NCBI RefSeq assembly: GCF_001854185.1
Contig: NZ_CP017603.1
Location: forward strand, 186,001 to 250,000
Length of the DNA: 64,000 nucleotides
Reading direction: 5' to 3'
Source of the DNA: Clostridium formicaceticum
GTDB taxonomy: Bacteria > Bacillota > Clostridia > Peptostreptococcales > Natronincolaceae
The notes beneath the pieces were generated by a model. That model searched no databases. It saw only the letters and a program-made list of their open reading frames with translations, and was not told the DNA's origin. A program made the position numbers and the translations under genes. This document shows positions 29,804-38,660 of this stretch, one piece after another; the stretch's first letter is position 1, and each line of letters begins with the position of its first letter.

Positions 29804-31194
29804 CTAAACCACCTCCTGTATTGGCAGTGTGATGGTAATATAGGTTCCCTCGTCTAACTGACTCTCAATGTCCAGCCTTCCACCCATCATTTTGATAATT
29901 TCATCAGAAATAGACAAACCGATACCATTTTGTGATTTGCTAGATTTTCCTTTATAAAATTTTTCTTTAATTTTAGGAAGTTCTTGAGGGGTATTCCTAA
30001 GCCTGTATCGCTGATAATAATGATAATATTATTTGCCTCTAGTTTAGTCAGTAAACTGATTTTCCCATTGGAGGGGGTAAATTTAAAGGCATTGTCTAAT
30101 AAATTAATAAGCACTTGTTTTAATCGGTTTTCATCAAAGTAAATCAAGGGAAGTTCATCAGGATAAGTTACCTCAAAGCTTATCTGTTCTCTTACAGCCC
30201 TTGGCATCAACTGCTTCTTTATATGTTCTAATACCTCTGGAAGATGAACTGGCTTCACATTAAGGGTAATTTTTCCAGAAATAAATTTTGAAAAATCCAA
30301 TAGTTCTTCTACCATAAGGGTCAATCTATCGCTTTCCTTTTCTATAATTTCAAGACCATCAGATAAGATCTGTTTATCCTCATAATCTTGTTTTAGAGTA
30401 ATTGCCCATCCTTTAATGGAGGTAAGAGGTGTTCTAAGCTCATGGGATACTGAAGATATAAAGTCATTCTTTATCTGTTCCTTTTTTATAATTTCTTTCG
30501 CCATATAATTTAAGGTGTCGGAAAGCTTTCCAATTTCATCGTCGGTTTTTTTCTTGTTTTCTATATGATAGTCCCCCATAGCCATTTTTTCTGCCACAAA
30601 CGTTACTTCCTCTAAGGGACCAGTGATGGTATTTGCTAAAAATATACTAACAAACCCTGTAATTAATATCACCAAACCTCCAAAGGCGATAAAAACATAG
30701 GCAATCTTTCTAATATCTTTATTTATTTCTCGAAGAGAAGCAATAAATCGTAACACCCCCACCAATTGTCCTCCAGAATGGAGGGGATAAGAAATTGCCA
30801 TTACCTTTTCCGTGTCGTAATCTACACTGCCGATCCATTTCCCTACTTCCCCCTCCATCGCCCTCTTCACATCCTCCATTTCCTTAGTTGTCTTTGATAT
30901 TATCCCAATGGAGTCCATTAAAACCTTTCCATCCATATCAATAATCTCTACTTGTGCAGAAGTCTGTTTCCAAAAAGTATCAACATTATTCAATACATTT
31001 TCTTGTAAACTAGCATCAGAAAAGTACTTTTCATAAAGATTTGCAGAAATTTGAATTTGATTAAGTAAGGTACTATCTAAATTTTTATAGTAATACTGTC
31101 TAATACTGCTAATCAAAAAAATCTCTAGAATCACTACCGTAATAATAATAATAAATACAAAATTAAAAACCAGCCTTTTTTTTATACTTTTCAT
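29804..31194 (-). pseudogene. sensor histidine kinase (HAMP type) with a single-base frameshift near its C-terminus
   Basis: The start ATG overlaps the regulator stop (ATGA). The protein has an N-terminal membrane helix, an extracellular domain, a second helix near 165-190, a HAMP linker, the H-box FISSVSHELRTPLTSIKG, an N-box FDENRLKQVLINLLDNAFKF and ISDTGLGIP. Near 29990 the frame changes at a run of four Gs (plus strand). The original frame ends at 29887, while the other frame continues KIKEKFYKGKSSKSQNGIGL and DEGTYITITLPIQEVV to TAG at 29804. One missing base would restore a roughly 460-residue kinase. It may be inactive, variable, or a sequencing error. Confidence 0.8.
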
Positions 31195-31898
31195 TGTTTT
31201 TCGTTCCCCCGCAGCCGGTAACCCAATCCCCAAACTGTTTCGATCCATTGAGGTTCTGACGGATTATTTTCTATTTTTTCCCGAATTCGTCGAATATGAA
31301 CATCCACTGTTTTCATATCGCCAAAATAGTTTTCACCCCAGACCTTATTCAATATTTCATCTCGGCTAAAAGCTTTATTTGGTTTGCCTATTAAAACTTT
31401 GATAATGGAAAATTCGGTGGGTGTTAATTCAATTTCTTGGTTCTGCTTATAAAACCGTTGTCCTTCTAAATCCAGTCTTAAATCCTGAAACTGTATGAAT
31501 TTATTATTGCTTTTTCTCCCTATACCTGTTTTTCTCAAATTGGCATGAATACGAGCAACAAGTTCCAATGGATTAAAGGGTTTTACCATATAATCGTCTG
31601 CCCCCAGTTCTAAACCCATAATTTTATCCATATCCTGCCCCTTTGCAGTTAACATAATAATGATGATTTCCGGCATAAATTCTCTAAGTCGCTGACACAA
31701 TTCAAAACCATCCATTCCCGGCAGCATTATATCTAGAACTGCCACTGCAGGATCATGCTCCTCTATTAAATCTAAGGCTTCTTCTGCACTTTCACATTCT
31801 AATACCTGAAATCCACTTCTATTAAGATTGATAGCTAGAAATTTTCTTATAGAAGCTTCATCTTCTACCACCAATACTTTTTTTTTATTTTTTTCCAT
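31191..31898 (-). CDS. OmpR/PhoB-family response regulator
   Basis: The roughly 235-residue protein has a receiver domain (VVEDEASIRKF, LDIMLPGMDGF with the phosphorylated Asp near 55, MLTAKGQ and DDYMVKPFNPLEL) and a C-terminal winged helix (ELTPTEFSIIKVLIGKPNKA, VDVHIRRIREKIE and WGLGYRL). It is the first gene of an operon with the kinase and a lipoprotein. A GTG at 31907 is an alternative start. It is divergent from a polysaccharide deacetylase gene, so cell-envelope control is plausible. Confidence 0.88.
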   Translation of the reverse strand: MEKNKKKVLVVEDEASIRKFLAINLNRSGFQVLECESAEEALDLIEEHDPAVAVLDIMLPGMDGFELCQRLREFMPEIIIIMLTAKGQDMDKIMGLELGADDYMVKPFNPLELVARIHANLRKTGIGRKSNNKFIQFQDLRLDLEGQRFYKQNQEIELTPTEFSIIKVLIGKPNKAFSRDEILNKVWGENYFGDMKTVDVHIRRIREKIENNPSEPQWIETVWGLGYRLRGNEKQ

Positions 31899-32096
31899 TT
31901 TTATCACCCAATACTATTAGAATTTCATTTCAAACTTATTGTACTATAGTTTTTTCCTTGCTTCTAGTTTCAATTATATCTATCCAGAAATCTTAATATT
32001 TTCGTAACCTTTTTTAATCAATTTGTAAACTAATAAAAGACAAAAAGCGATAAAATTATACATAAAGAAATTAAAAATTATGGGGGGCGAATAACC

Positions 32097-32906
32097 ATGC
32101 GACGTTATTTAAAATCAAGTATAACAATCACTTTGCTAACTATTGTATTTACTGGACTTCTAAGTTTCGAGGCGATCCTTCCCTACCAAACGGAAGCAAT
32201 TGTCGACGCTGAAGATTTTTCAGAAAAACCAGGTTCGGATTTAGCAGAAAATGACTTAGTAGAAGATGGAATTTTAACGGAAGAGGAGCCGATTGTTGTT
32301 GATGAAGATGCTAAAATTGTCTATCTTACCTTTGATGACGGTCCTTCCCCTAATGTAACTTCCCGTATCTTGGATATTCTCAACGAATACGATATCCGAG
32401 CTACCTTCTTTGTTATCGGTAATCTTGCTGAAAGATATCCTGATATACTTTTACGGATATCACAGGAAGAACACTTAATAGGTAATCATACCTATACCCA
32501 TAATTACCATCATATCTATTCAAATCCTCAAAATTTTATTGATGAATTAAAGCATACAGATAGTGTCCTTGCATCAATATTGGGTGAAGACTACACCCCA
32601 AAGTTTGTTCGATTTCCTGGAGGCTCCTTCGGAAAAAAGCTCCAGCCCTTTCGTCAAGCAATAGAAGAAGCTGGTTATATCAATATCGACTGGAACGTGT
32701 TAAGCGGAGATGCTGAAGCTAATAGGATTTCTCCTCAAAAACAACTAAGCAGGCTTCAAGAAACATTACAAAATAAAAAACAAGCTATTGTGCTTATGCA
32801 TGACAGCAATACAAAAGATACTACTGTAGAGGCTCTACCTAGTATTATTGATTATCTAATATCTCAAAGTTATGTTTTTAAAACTCTTGAAGATTATGGA
32901 TTGTAA
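32097..32906 (+). CDS. polysaccharide deacetylase (NodB/CE4 family)
   Basis: The 269-residue protein has an N-terminal membrane or signal segment followed by an acidic linker and a NodB domain: YLTFDDGPSPN (motif 1 with the catalytic Asp), GNHTYTH (metal-binding His pair), RFPGGSFG, and IVLMHDS near the end. CE4 enzymes remove acetyl groups from peptidoglycan or other glycans outside the cell. GGGGGGCG precedes the ATG. It is divergent from a PhoB-like two-component system which may regulate it. Confidence 0.9.
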   Translation: MRRYLKSSITITLLTIVFTGLLSFEAILPYQTEAIVDAEDFSEKPGSDLAENDLVEDGILTEEEPIVVDEDAKIVYLTFDDGPSPNVTSRILDILNEYDIRATFFVIGNLAERYPDILLRISQEEHLIGNHTYTHNYHHIYSNPQNFIDELKHTDSVLASILGEDYTPKFVRFPGGSFGKKLQPFRQAIEEAGYINIDWNVLSGDAEANRISPQKQLSRLQETLQNKKQAIVLMHDSNTKDTTVEALPSIIDYLISQSYVFKTLEDYGL

Positions 32907-32919
32907 GGAGGTATAGAGA

Positions 32920-32991
32920 ATGAAAAAAGCTATGATTATTGTCCTTCTGCTCCTTACCTTCATGATAGGCAAAGTGTTACTCCATTTATAA
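32920..32991 (+). pseudogene. 5' end of a truncated small membrane-protein gene
   Basis: AAGGAGG precedes an ATG, and the frame reads MKKAMIIVLLLLTFMIGK, a typical signal or membrane segment, before running into minus-strand transposase-derived sequence and stopping after 23 codons. It lies 11 bases after the deacetylase stop and was probably the second gene of that operon, cut by the transposase element. Confidence 0.5.
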
Positions 32992-33281
32992 TCTTCTATT
33001 CTTTCAATCACGCCAGCTTTTATTGGGTTTTGATGAATATATCGTAATACTATGAGAAAATAATCATCTGTATTTACTCGTTCGCTTTTAAATCGATTTT
33101 GAAAAAGATGTCCTGACCTTCCATTTTTGATATTATGGTATTGTGCATAGCCCACAGTTATTCTTCTTACGACATTTCCGATCTCCTCTGATTCTGCTTT
33201 AAGCAATATATGTACATGATTCGTCATTAAACAATACCCATATACTGTGAATTCTGTCTTTTTTCTTGCTGTTCTGGCCAT
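32970..33281 (-). pseudogene. REP-associated tyrosine transposase (RAYT/IS200-like), internally deleted
   Basis: The frame begins MARTARKKTEFTVYGYCLMT, followed by NHVHILLK (the HUH motif), GHLFQNRFKSERV, LRYIHQNPIKAGVIERIEDY and KWSN. A normal family member has about 40 more residues between MAR...KKSE and the YGYCLM segment, and a C-terminal helix-turn-helix. Both are missing, and the frame continues to 32856 as unrelated sequence overlapping the deacetylase end. Three copies of ATCAAAACGTCCCCTTGGCTT lie just upstream of its start. It is probably inactive. Confidence 0.7.
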
Positions 33282-33326
33282 ATTTATCACCCATTTTTAT
33301 CCTATCATGCCTATCTGTGCATGGCA

Positions 33327-33408
33327 ATCAAAACGTCCCCTTGGCTTATGTATCTGTGCATGACAATCAAAACGTCCCCTTGGCTTTATCAAAACGTCCC
33401 CTTGGCTT
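33327..33408. repeat. three copies of a 21-bp repeat beside the RAYT gene
   Basis: ATCAAAACGTCCCCTTGGCTT occurs exactly at 33327-33347, 33366-33386 and 33388-33408. The first two are embedded in a longer unit with TATCTGTGCATG and CAATC. The reverse complement contains GGGGACGTTTTGAT, the core shared with repeats at 15194-15241 and 44898-44955. Confidence 0.85.
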
Positions 33409-33414
33409 AGGCTT

Positions 33415-33639
33415 ATGATTTTATCTATTGATACAGTTCATCAAAGGTTAAAGCTTTCCTCTATTATGAGGGATACCTATGTTGAAGTTGAAGATAGGGG
33501 GAAAATGAAAATTAATGAGGCTTACGCTTATAAAGGTAACCTACCTACAGGCGCCAATAATTTTTCAGCTAAACCATTGTTTATTACAAATACTGGTGGT
33601 AATAATAACAATAAAAGTTTTTTACATATATCTAACTAA
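33415..33639 (+). CDS. small unknown open frame, possibly a truncated gene
   Basis: The 74-codon frame reads LSIDTVHQRLKLSSIMRDTY, then GKMKINEAYAYKGNLPTGAN and a Gly/Asn-rich tail. It begins right after the 21-bp repeats and has no clear ribosome site, so it may be the 3' part of a gene cut by the repeat element. The residues look protein-like but I do not recognise a family. It ends 17 bases before the lyase gene. Confidence 0.3.
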   Translation: MILSIDTVHQRLKLSSIMRDTYVEVEDRGKMKINEAYAYKGNLPTGANNFSAKPLFITNTGGNNNNKSFLHISN

Positions 33640-33656
33640 AGGATGGGGAGAGTAAA

Positions 33657-35033
33657 ATGGATACTTTGAACCAATATCGAATGGAAAATGATGCATTAGG
33701 TAACATAATGATTCCTTCATCAGCCTACTATGGACCTCAAACGCAACGGGCTGTTGAAAATTTTCCCATAAGCGGAATACGGCTTCCTAGGTCCTTTATA
33801 AGAACTCAAGGGATTATTAAAGCTTCAGCTGCATCTGCAAACATGCAGTTAGGGATGCTCTCTCCCGAAATTGGAAAAGCCATCATACAAGCATCTGAAG
33901 AAGTAATTGAAGGAAAATGGGATATGCACTTTGTTGTTGATGTATACCAAGCAGGAGCAGGTACATCCCAGAATATGAATGCCAATGAAGTGATCGCGAA
34001 ACGTGCTTCGGAAATAATCGGTCATGCACAACAAGTCCATCCTAATGATGATGTAAATATGTCACAGTCTACAAACGACACATTTCCTTCTGCTCTGAAT
34101 ATTGCAACTGTAGAGGCTATTGTTCAAAACCTACTTCCTGCTTTATTAGGATTGTACCAAGAACTTCAAAAAAAAGCAGATCAGTTTATGCCTGTCTTAA
34201 AAGCAGGGCGTACACATTTGCACGATGGCGTTCCAATTCGTTTAGGTCAAGAATTTTCAGGATTTGCTGCAACCATCCATGCTGTTTATCTGCAGCTTGA
34301 AAAACAACTTGATGGATTATACGAAATTGGTTTGGGGGGAAATGCAATCGGAACTAGAATAAATTTACAACCCGAGTATATTCCAAAAGTCATTCAGGAA
34401 GTTTGTAATCGCACTAAACTGCCTTTTCGTAAGCCTGCAAACATTTTTGCATTTATGCAAAATATGAATGAGCCTATACGCTGTATGCTGACCTTAAAAG
34501 AACTTGCAATTCATCTAATTAAAATTACTAGTGACTTGCGTTTACTTAGCTCTGGACCTAGAACAGGATTAGCAGAAATTACCCTTCCCCCTGTTCAGCC
34601 GGGTTCCACCATTATGCCGGGAAAAGTAAATCCCGCTATTTTAGAAATGACGCATATGGTATGCTGCCAAATCATTGGCTATGAAACCGCAATTGCCACT
34701 GCTGGAATGGCAAGTCAATTGGAAATCAATGTGATGATGCCAGTAATTGCTCATACACTTCTTCATTCTATCGACTTATTGGCAAATACTATTCAGATAC
34801 TTATAACAAAATGTATTAGCGGTATTCAAGCAGATGAAGAAGTATGTAAAAAATGGATGCAAGAAAGTCTTTCTTTGATTACTGGATTAAGCCCTAAACT
34901 AGGTTACGACATGGCTTCACAAATTGGATTGAAAGCAGATGAGGAAAATAAAACCATACAACAAGTACTTCAAGAAAAAGGATTGCTAACAGCAGAAATA
35001 AGTAATGCTATAGATCCGAATGGAATGGTGTAA
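33657..35033 (+). CDS. aspartase/class II fumarase family lyase
   Basis: The 458-residue protein has the superfamily signature GSTIMPGKVNPAI near 320, plus MNANEVIAKRASEI, HPNDDVNMSQSTNDTFPSAL and KAGRTHLHDGVPI. Members split or form C-N or C-O bonds with fumarate as product. Features are mixed: SGPRTGLAEITLPPVQ and the C-terminus look like aspartate ammonia-lyase, while HPNDxVNMSQS looks fumarase-like. Aspartase is slightly favoured. The ribosome site is GGGGAG. No pathway neighbours help. Confidence 0.82.
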   Translation: MDTLNQYRMENDALGNIMIPSSAYYGPQTQRAVENFPISGIRLPRSFIRTQGIIKASAASANMQLGMLSPEIGKAIIQASEEVIEGKWDMHFVVDVYQAGAGTSQNMNANEVIAKRASEIIGHAQQVHPNDDVNMSQSTNDTFPSALNIATVEAIVQNLLPALLGLYQELQKKADQFMPVLKAGRTHLHDGVPIRLGQEFSGFAATIHAVYLQLEKQLDGLYEIGLGGNAIGTRINLQPEYIPKVIQEVCNRTKLPFRKPANIFAFMQNMNEPIRCMLTLKELAIHLIKITSDLRLLSSGPRTGLAEITLPPVQPGSTIMPGKVNPAILEMTHMVCCQIIGYETAIATAGMASQLEINVMMPVIAHTLLHSIDLLANTIQILITKCISGIQADEEVCKKWMQESLSLITGLSPKLGYDMASQIGLKADEENKTIQQVLQEKGLLTAEISNAIDPNGMV

Positions 35034-35040
35034 CAATTAT

Positions 35041-35157
35041 TCAGTCATCTTTACCATTATTAGCTATGACTATCACGGCCATATCCTTCTCACGAGAAAG
35101 AAGTATCTGAATACTTTGACATACCAATGGATCACTATCTACACTCAAGATTTTCAT
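35041..35157 (-). pseudogene. N-terminal fragment of a response-regulator receiver domain
   Basis: After GAGGACTGAG an ATG opens a 38-codon frame reading MKILSVDSDPLVCQSIQILL, then SREKDMAVIVIANNGKDD, and stops. It is the first third of a receiver domain of the NarL/LuxR type (MKILIVDDDPLVxQSL...). The phosphorylated Asp and the output domain are missing. Confidence 0.55.
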
Positions 35158-35262
35158 ATGCTCAGTCCTCTTTTCTTACAAAACAGAATTATAAAATTCA
35201 ACACCATCCCTTCTTACTAGCATAGAATAATATAAGTTCAAAAATAGTCTGGAGGGAAAGAC

Positions 35263-35997
35263 ATGTTGTATAGCCCGTACTATAGCTTAGACCAAAGAAC
35301 TCTTATGATCGTCTCCTCGGCTTGGGGTGATGTAAATGGTGATGGAATACCTGATCATGTCTATCTTGCAGGTGTGACAACCACAGATAGTCCATTTATA
35401 CAAAAGATTACACTTGTTATTCAGGATGGCAGAACTGGTATGTTTCAATATATTCCCCTTACATCTAATGCTGGATACAACCCTACGCTGTTTTTAGGAG
35501 ATTTTACTGGGGACGGCATTAAAGATATCATGATTAGCATTGCATCTGGGGGAAGCGGAGGAATGATGTACTACTACATTTATTCCTATGTTGGAAATAT
35601 ACCAAAACTATTATTTGACTATGATGTATTCAATGAGGCTTATCAATATCAAGTGGTTTATAAGGATGATTACAAGGTAGACGTGATAAATACTACAACA
35701 GGTATAAAATACGTAATTGATATTACCTATAAAGGCCAAGATTACCTAAATGAAATCTATGATGCAGATGGTAAGCTGAAAGCTCCCCTTGAAGGATTTG
35801 TAAACCCATTGAGTGGTCTCTATCCTATAGATTTTGACGCTAATGGTGTATATGAGCTACTGGCATATCAAAGAATTTCTGGCCGATTTGCAGCTGATGC
35901 TTTGGGATATCTTCAAACAACCTTAAAATGGAATAGCAGAAACTTTGTTTTAATGAATCAATACGTGGCTATTTTGGGATCAGAGACCTTATTATAA
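35263..35997 (+). CDS. VCBS/FG-GAP-repeat protein, possibly spore-associated
   Basis: The 244-residue protein contains two calcium-loop repeats (WGDVNGDGIPDHVYL near 21-35 and LGDFTGDGIKDIMIS near 77-91) and a third degenerate one (DFDANGVYELLAY). Such Asp/Gly-rich repeats occur in beta-propellers. There is no signal peptide, as in cytosolic or spore-located VCBS proteins of Clostridia. GGAGGGAAAG precedes the ATG. It is a single-gene unit of unknown function. Confidence 0.72.
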   Translation: MLYSPYYSLDQRTLMIVSSAWGDVNGDGIPDHVYLAGVTTTDSPFIQKITLVIQDGRTGMFQYIPLTSNAGYNPTLFLGDFTGDGIKDIMISIASGGSGGMMYYYIYSYVGNIPKLLFDYDVFNEAYQYQVVYKDDYKVDVINTTTGIKYVIDITYKGQDYLNEIYDADGKLKAPLEGFVNPLSGLYPIDFDANGVYELLAYQRISGRFAADALGYLQTTLKWNSRNFVLMNQYVAILGSETLL

Positions 35998-36318
35998 AAA
36001 CTCTTTCAATTTGTCTCTTGTTACATCTAAACTAGATTGTAGCAAAGATATTTAAATGTATTCCTTTTGCGCATAAAACCCTTTGACTCCCCGTTGCTCC
36101 ACTCAGGATGACAAATTGTAGCTTAAGTTAACGCTATTGAGTTTTAATTAACATTACAATGCCTACTCATAATTGCATTTTTATCTTAGCAAATCTATAA
36201 TAAAAGCATACGCTTTTTATTTAATCATTTTATAAGTAATGAACAAAATATCAATAAGAAAACTTGGTGTAGGCAGTGAAGAATATTATTGAAACCATCG
36301 CAGAATCCAAAATCCGTT

Positions 36319-36343
36319 GGATGGGTGACATTGTCACCCATCC
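36319..36343. terminator. 11-bp perfect inverted repeat, probable terminator
   Basis: GGATGGGTGAC and GTCACCCATCC form an 11-bp stem with a 3-base loop, followed on the plus strand by GTTTGTAT. It may end transcription from either side between convergent genes. Confidence 0.6.
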
Positions 36344-36366
36344 GTTTGTATAATCCTAAGCTATCT

Positions 36367-36560
36367 TCACTTTATTATTCTTCCTCCATGTACAACTTTT
36401 CCATCTTGGAGCTTTAATTTCCAAATGACTGGAAACCTTTCACTTATCTCTACTTTAATAATTCCATGAGCTGCAAAACATATTAGCTGAAAGTTCAATT
36501 TATCTGCTATTTCAAATATAGGGTCCAATACACGTAGTCTGAGGGAATATAAAGCACATT
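36367..36560 (-). pseudogene. unknown gene fragment
   Basis: A minus-strand frame of about 60 codons reads RLRVLDPIFEIADKLNFQLI, then VEISERFPVIWKLKLQDGKV, and ends HGGRIIK-stop. It looks like genuine protein but lacks a start and a ribosome site, and a stop lies just upstream. I do not recognise the family. Confidence 0.35.
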
Positions 36561-36640
36561 TCAGTTTTTATCTAAAATTATTAATGTAGATATACTCTTT
36601 TGCAACAATATGATATTAGTATACAATTTGCGATAGTATA

Positions 36641-37870
36641 CTAATCCATATTAAGTTCTTTTACATTCCATTCTATAAACCTAACTACACCTATACTTAA
36701 AATAAAGGTTAATGCCATGATACTGTAGAGGTTTAAACGAATATCTATTAAATGTCCATATATTAATTGGCCAGGTGCAACACTTGCTGTAGCAACAGCA
36801 GTAGAAAAGGCACTAACCTTCCCAAGCATCTCTTCTTTAACCTCTTTCTGAATATAAGTTAAAGATATGACGTTTGACAAAGCCAAAGATAACATTATTG
36901 CAAGACCACCCATCGAATAAAGTGCTAAAATACCCAATTTGTTTTCCGTAGTTAAATAAGTTGCAATACCCATCATAATAGTAGCTATCACCATAGGATA
37001 CATGGTTCTATATATTCTCTTCATTTTAAACAATTTAGGTCTAAATGTTACCAATAAACCTCCTATTATCATCCCTAGTACAAATATTGCTTCCACGAAA
37101 CCATATGTGGCTGAAGACATATTTAGTTTTACTTTGATAAAATAGGGAGATACAATCGTTAGAATTGGCACTACAAATACGTTGGTTAATCCGTAAGAAG
37201 CAATAATCCCTAATACAATTTTCTTTTTTTCTTTCAAGTATATAAAACTCTTCTTCATTTCCTTCAGGGATTCTAAAATAGGATTTATCACCTTTTCCTT
37301 TAATTCTAAATCTGGTACTTTCAAAAACACTTCCAAAATCGCCGCTATTAAAAAACTAGCCGCATTTAATATTACGATTGTTTTAATATCAACAAAACTG
37401 TACAATATTCCAGCAATGATAGGTCCAACTAAATTAACTATAGCTGCAACCTGTTGAATGATGCCATTAGCTGAGGCCAATTTTTCTTTATCAACAATTT
37501 GAGGAATACATGCTGTAACGGCAGGACTATACAAAGTATAAATAATCGATAGTATAAACATGACACCCCCCACTATCATGGTACTATCTCTTCCACTTAT
37601 TAATATCATTGAATATACACCCATTAATATCGAACTAAAAAAATCAAGATAAAGCATTATTTTTTTTCTATTAATCGTATCTGCTAATAAACCTGCAATA
37701 GGTGCAAATAATATATATGGAATAGTTGATATTGCTAATATTCTTGAAAAAACAGCGGCACTTCCTGTTAAGTCTAAAATATATAAGGACATACAAAACC
37801 TTAGAATTGCATTTCCTAATAACGATATAATCTGACCTATTACTACTATAATAAAGTTTTTATTTTTCAT
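36641..37870 (-). CDS. MFS transporter in siderophore operon
   Basis: The 409-residue protein has about 12 membrane helices and MFS_3-type motifs (IIVVIGQIISLLGNAILRFC, GLLADTINRKKIMLYLD). It resembles enterobactin-type exporters and macrolide-type exporters. Its start overlaps the end of the siderophore ATPase gene, so it belongs to the iron operon. It may export a siderophore or remove the ligand after iron release. The gene is last in the operon. Confidence 0.82.
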   Translation of the reverse strand: MKNKNFIIVVIGQIISLLGNAILRFCMSLYILDLTGSAAVFSRILAISTIPYILFAPIAGLLADTINRKKIMLYLDFFSSILMGVYSMILISGRDSTMIVGGVMFILSIIYTLYSPAVTACIPQIVDKEKLASANGIIQQVAAIVNLVGPIIAGILYSFVDIKTIVILNAASFLIAAILEVFLKVPDLELKEKVINPILESLKEMKKSFIYLKEKKKIVLGIIASYGLTNVFVVPILTIVSPYFIKVKLNMSSATYGFVEAIFVLGMIIGGLLVTFRPKLFKMKRIYRTMYPMVIATIMMGIATYLTTENKLGILALYSMGGLAIMLSLALSNVISLTYIQKEVKEEMLGKVSAFSTAVATASVAPGQLIYGHLIDIRLNLYSIMALTFILSIGVVRFIEWNVKELNMD

Positions 37871-38660
37871 TTTGTCCCCTTATCAGTTCATAATCCACGC
37901 AGATGGGGTAATTTTTATTATCACTCAATTGTAGTTTAACATCAATTCCATAGATCTCTTTTAAATTTTCTTTTGTTATGGATTCCTTGGGAATTCCTTT
38001 ACAAACAATTTTACCATTTTTCAACCCGATAATATTGCTTGCAAACCTGCAAGCATTATTTAGTTCATGCAACACCATAACAATCGTGATGTTTTTTTCT
38101 TTATTCAATTTCTCTAATACTTGTAATACTTCTAGCTGATAAGACATATCCAAATAAGTTGTTGGCTCATCCAGCATAATGATATCCGTTTCTTGTGCTA
38201 GAGTCATGGCAATCCATGCCCTTTGTCTTTGACCTCCAGATAAGTTTTCTATTTCTCTATCTGCAAAGTCCTTAAGTCCTGTTTCCGCAATTGCCCAATC
38301 AATAATATCTTTATCATAGGCTTTTAATCCGCCTATCATTTTCTGATGAGGAAACCTTCCATAAGCAACTAATTCTTTCACAATCATACCACTTGGACAA
38401 ATAGGCCCTTGAGGTAGAAAGGCGATTTGGGTTGCTATATGCTTTTCTTTTTGATTCTTTATGTTTTGCCCATTGATAAATATTTCTCCACTTTGGGGCT
38501 TTATGATCCTTGCGATACTTTTTAGCAAAGTTGATTTGCCACATCCATTGGCTCCTATAATGATACTGATTTTACCCTTTGGAATTGAAAGATTCATTTG
38601 ATCTATGATCAAATTATCTTCATAGGCTACTGATAGATTATTTAGTCTTATAGCTTCCAT
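37860..38660 (-). CDS. iron-siderophore ABC transporter ATPase (FecE/FhuC type)
   Basis: The 266-residue ATPase has Walker A GANGCGKSTLLKSI near 36, Q-loop PQGP, signature LSGGQRQRAWIAM near 138, Walker B DIIMLDEPTTYLD and the H-loop VMVLHELNNACRFA. GRFPHQKM and TYLDMSYQLEVL are typical of the FecCD-associated subfamily. It drives import of ferric siderophore across the membrane. It starts right after the second permease gene ends. Confidence 0.93.
   Translation of the reverse strand: MEAIRLNNLSVAYEDNLIIDQMNLSIPKGKISIIIGANGCGKSTLLKSIARIIKPQSGEIFINGQNIKNQKEKHIATQIAFLPQGPICPSGMIVKELVAYGRFPHQKMIGGLKAYDKDIIDWAIAETGLKDFADREIENLSGGQRQRAWIAMTLAQETDIIMLDEPTTYLDMSYQLEVLQVLEKLNKEKNITIVMVLHELNNACRFASNIIGLKNGKIVCKGIPKESITKENLKEIYGIDVKLQLSDNKNYPICVDYELIRGQNEK

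Noticed and set aside
33300-33412. CRISPR-like short repeats
   Set aside because: The repeats are too few, unequally spaced and partly directly abutting, with no spacers and no cas genes. They fit transposase-associated repeats.
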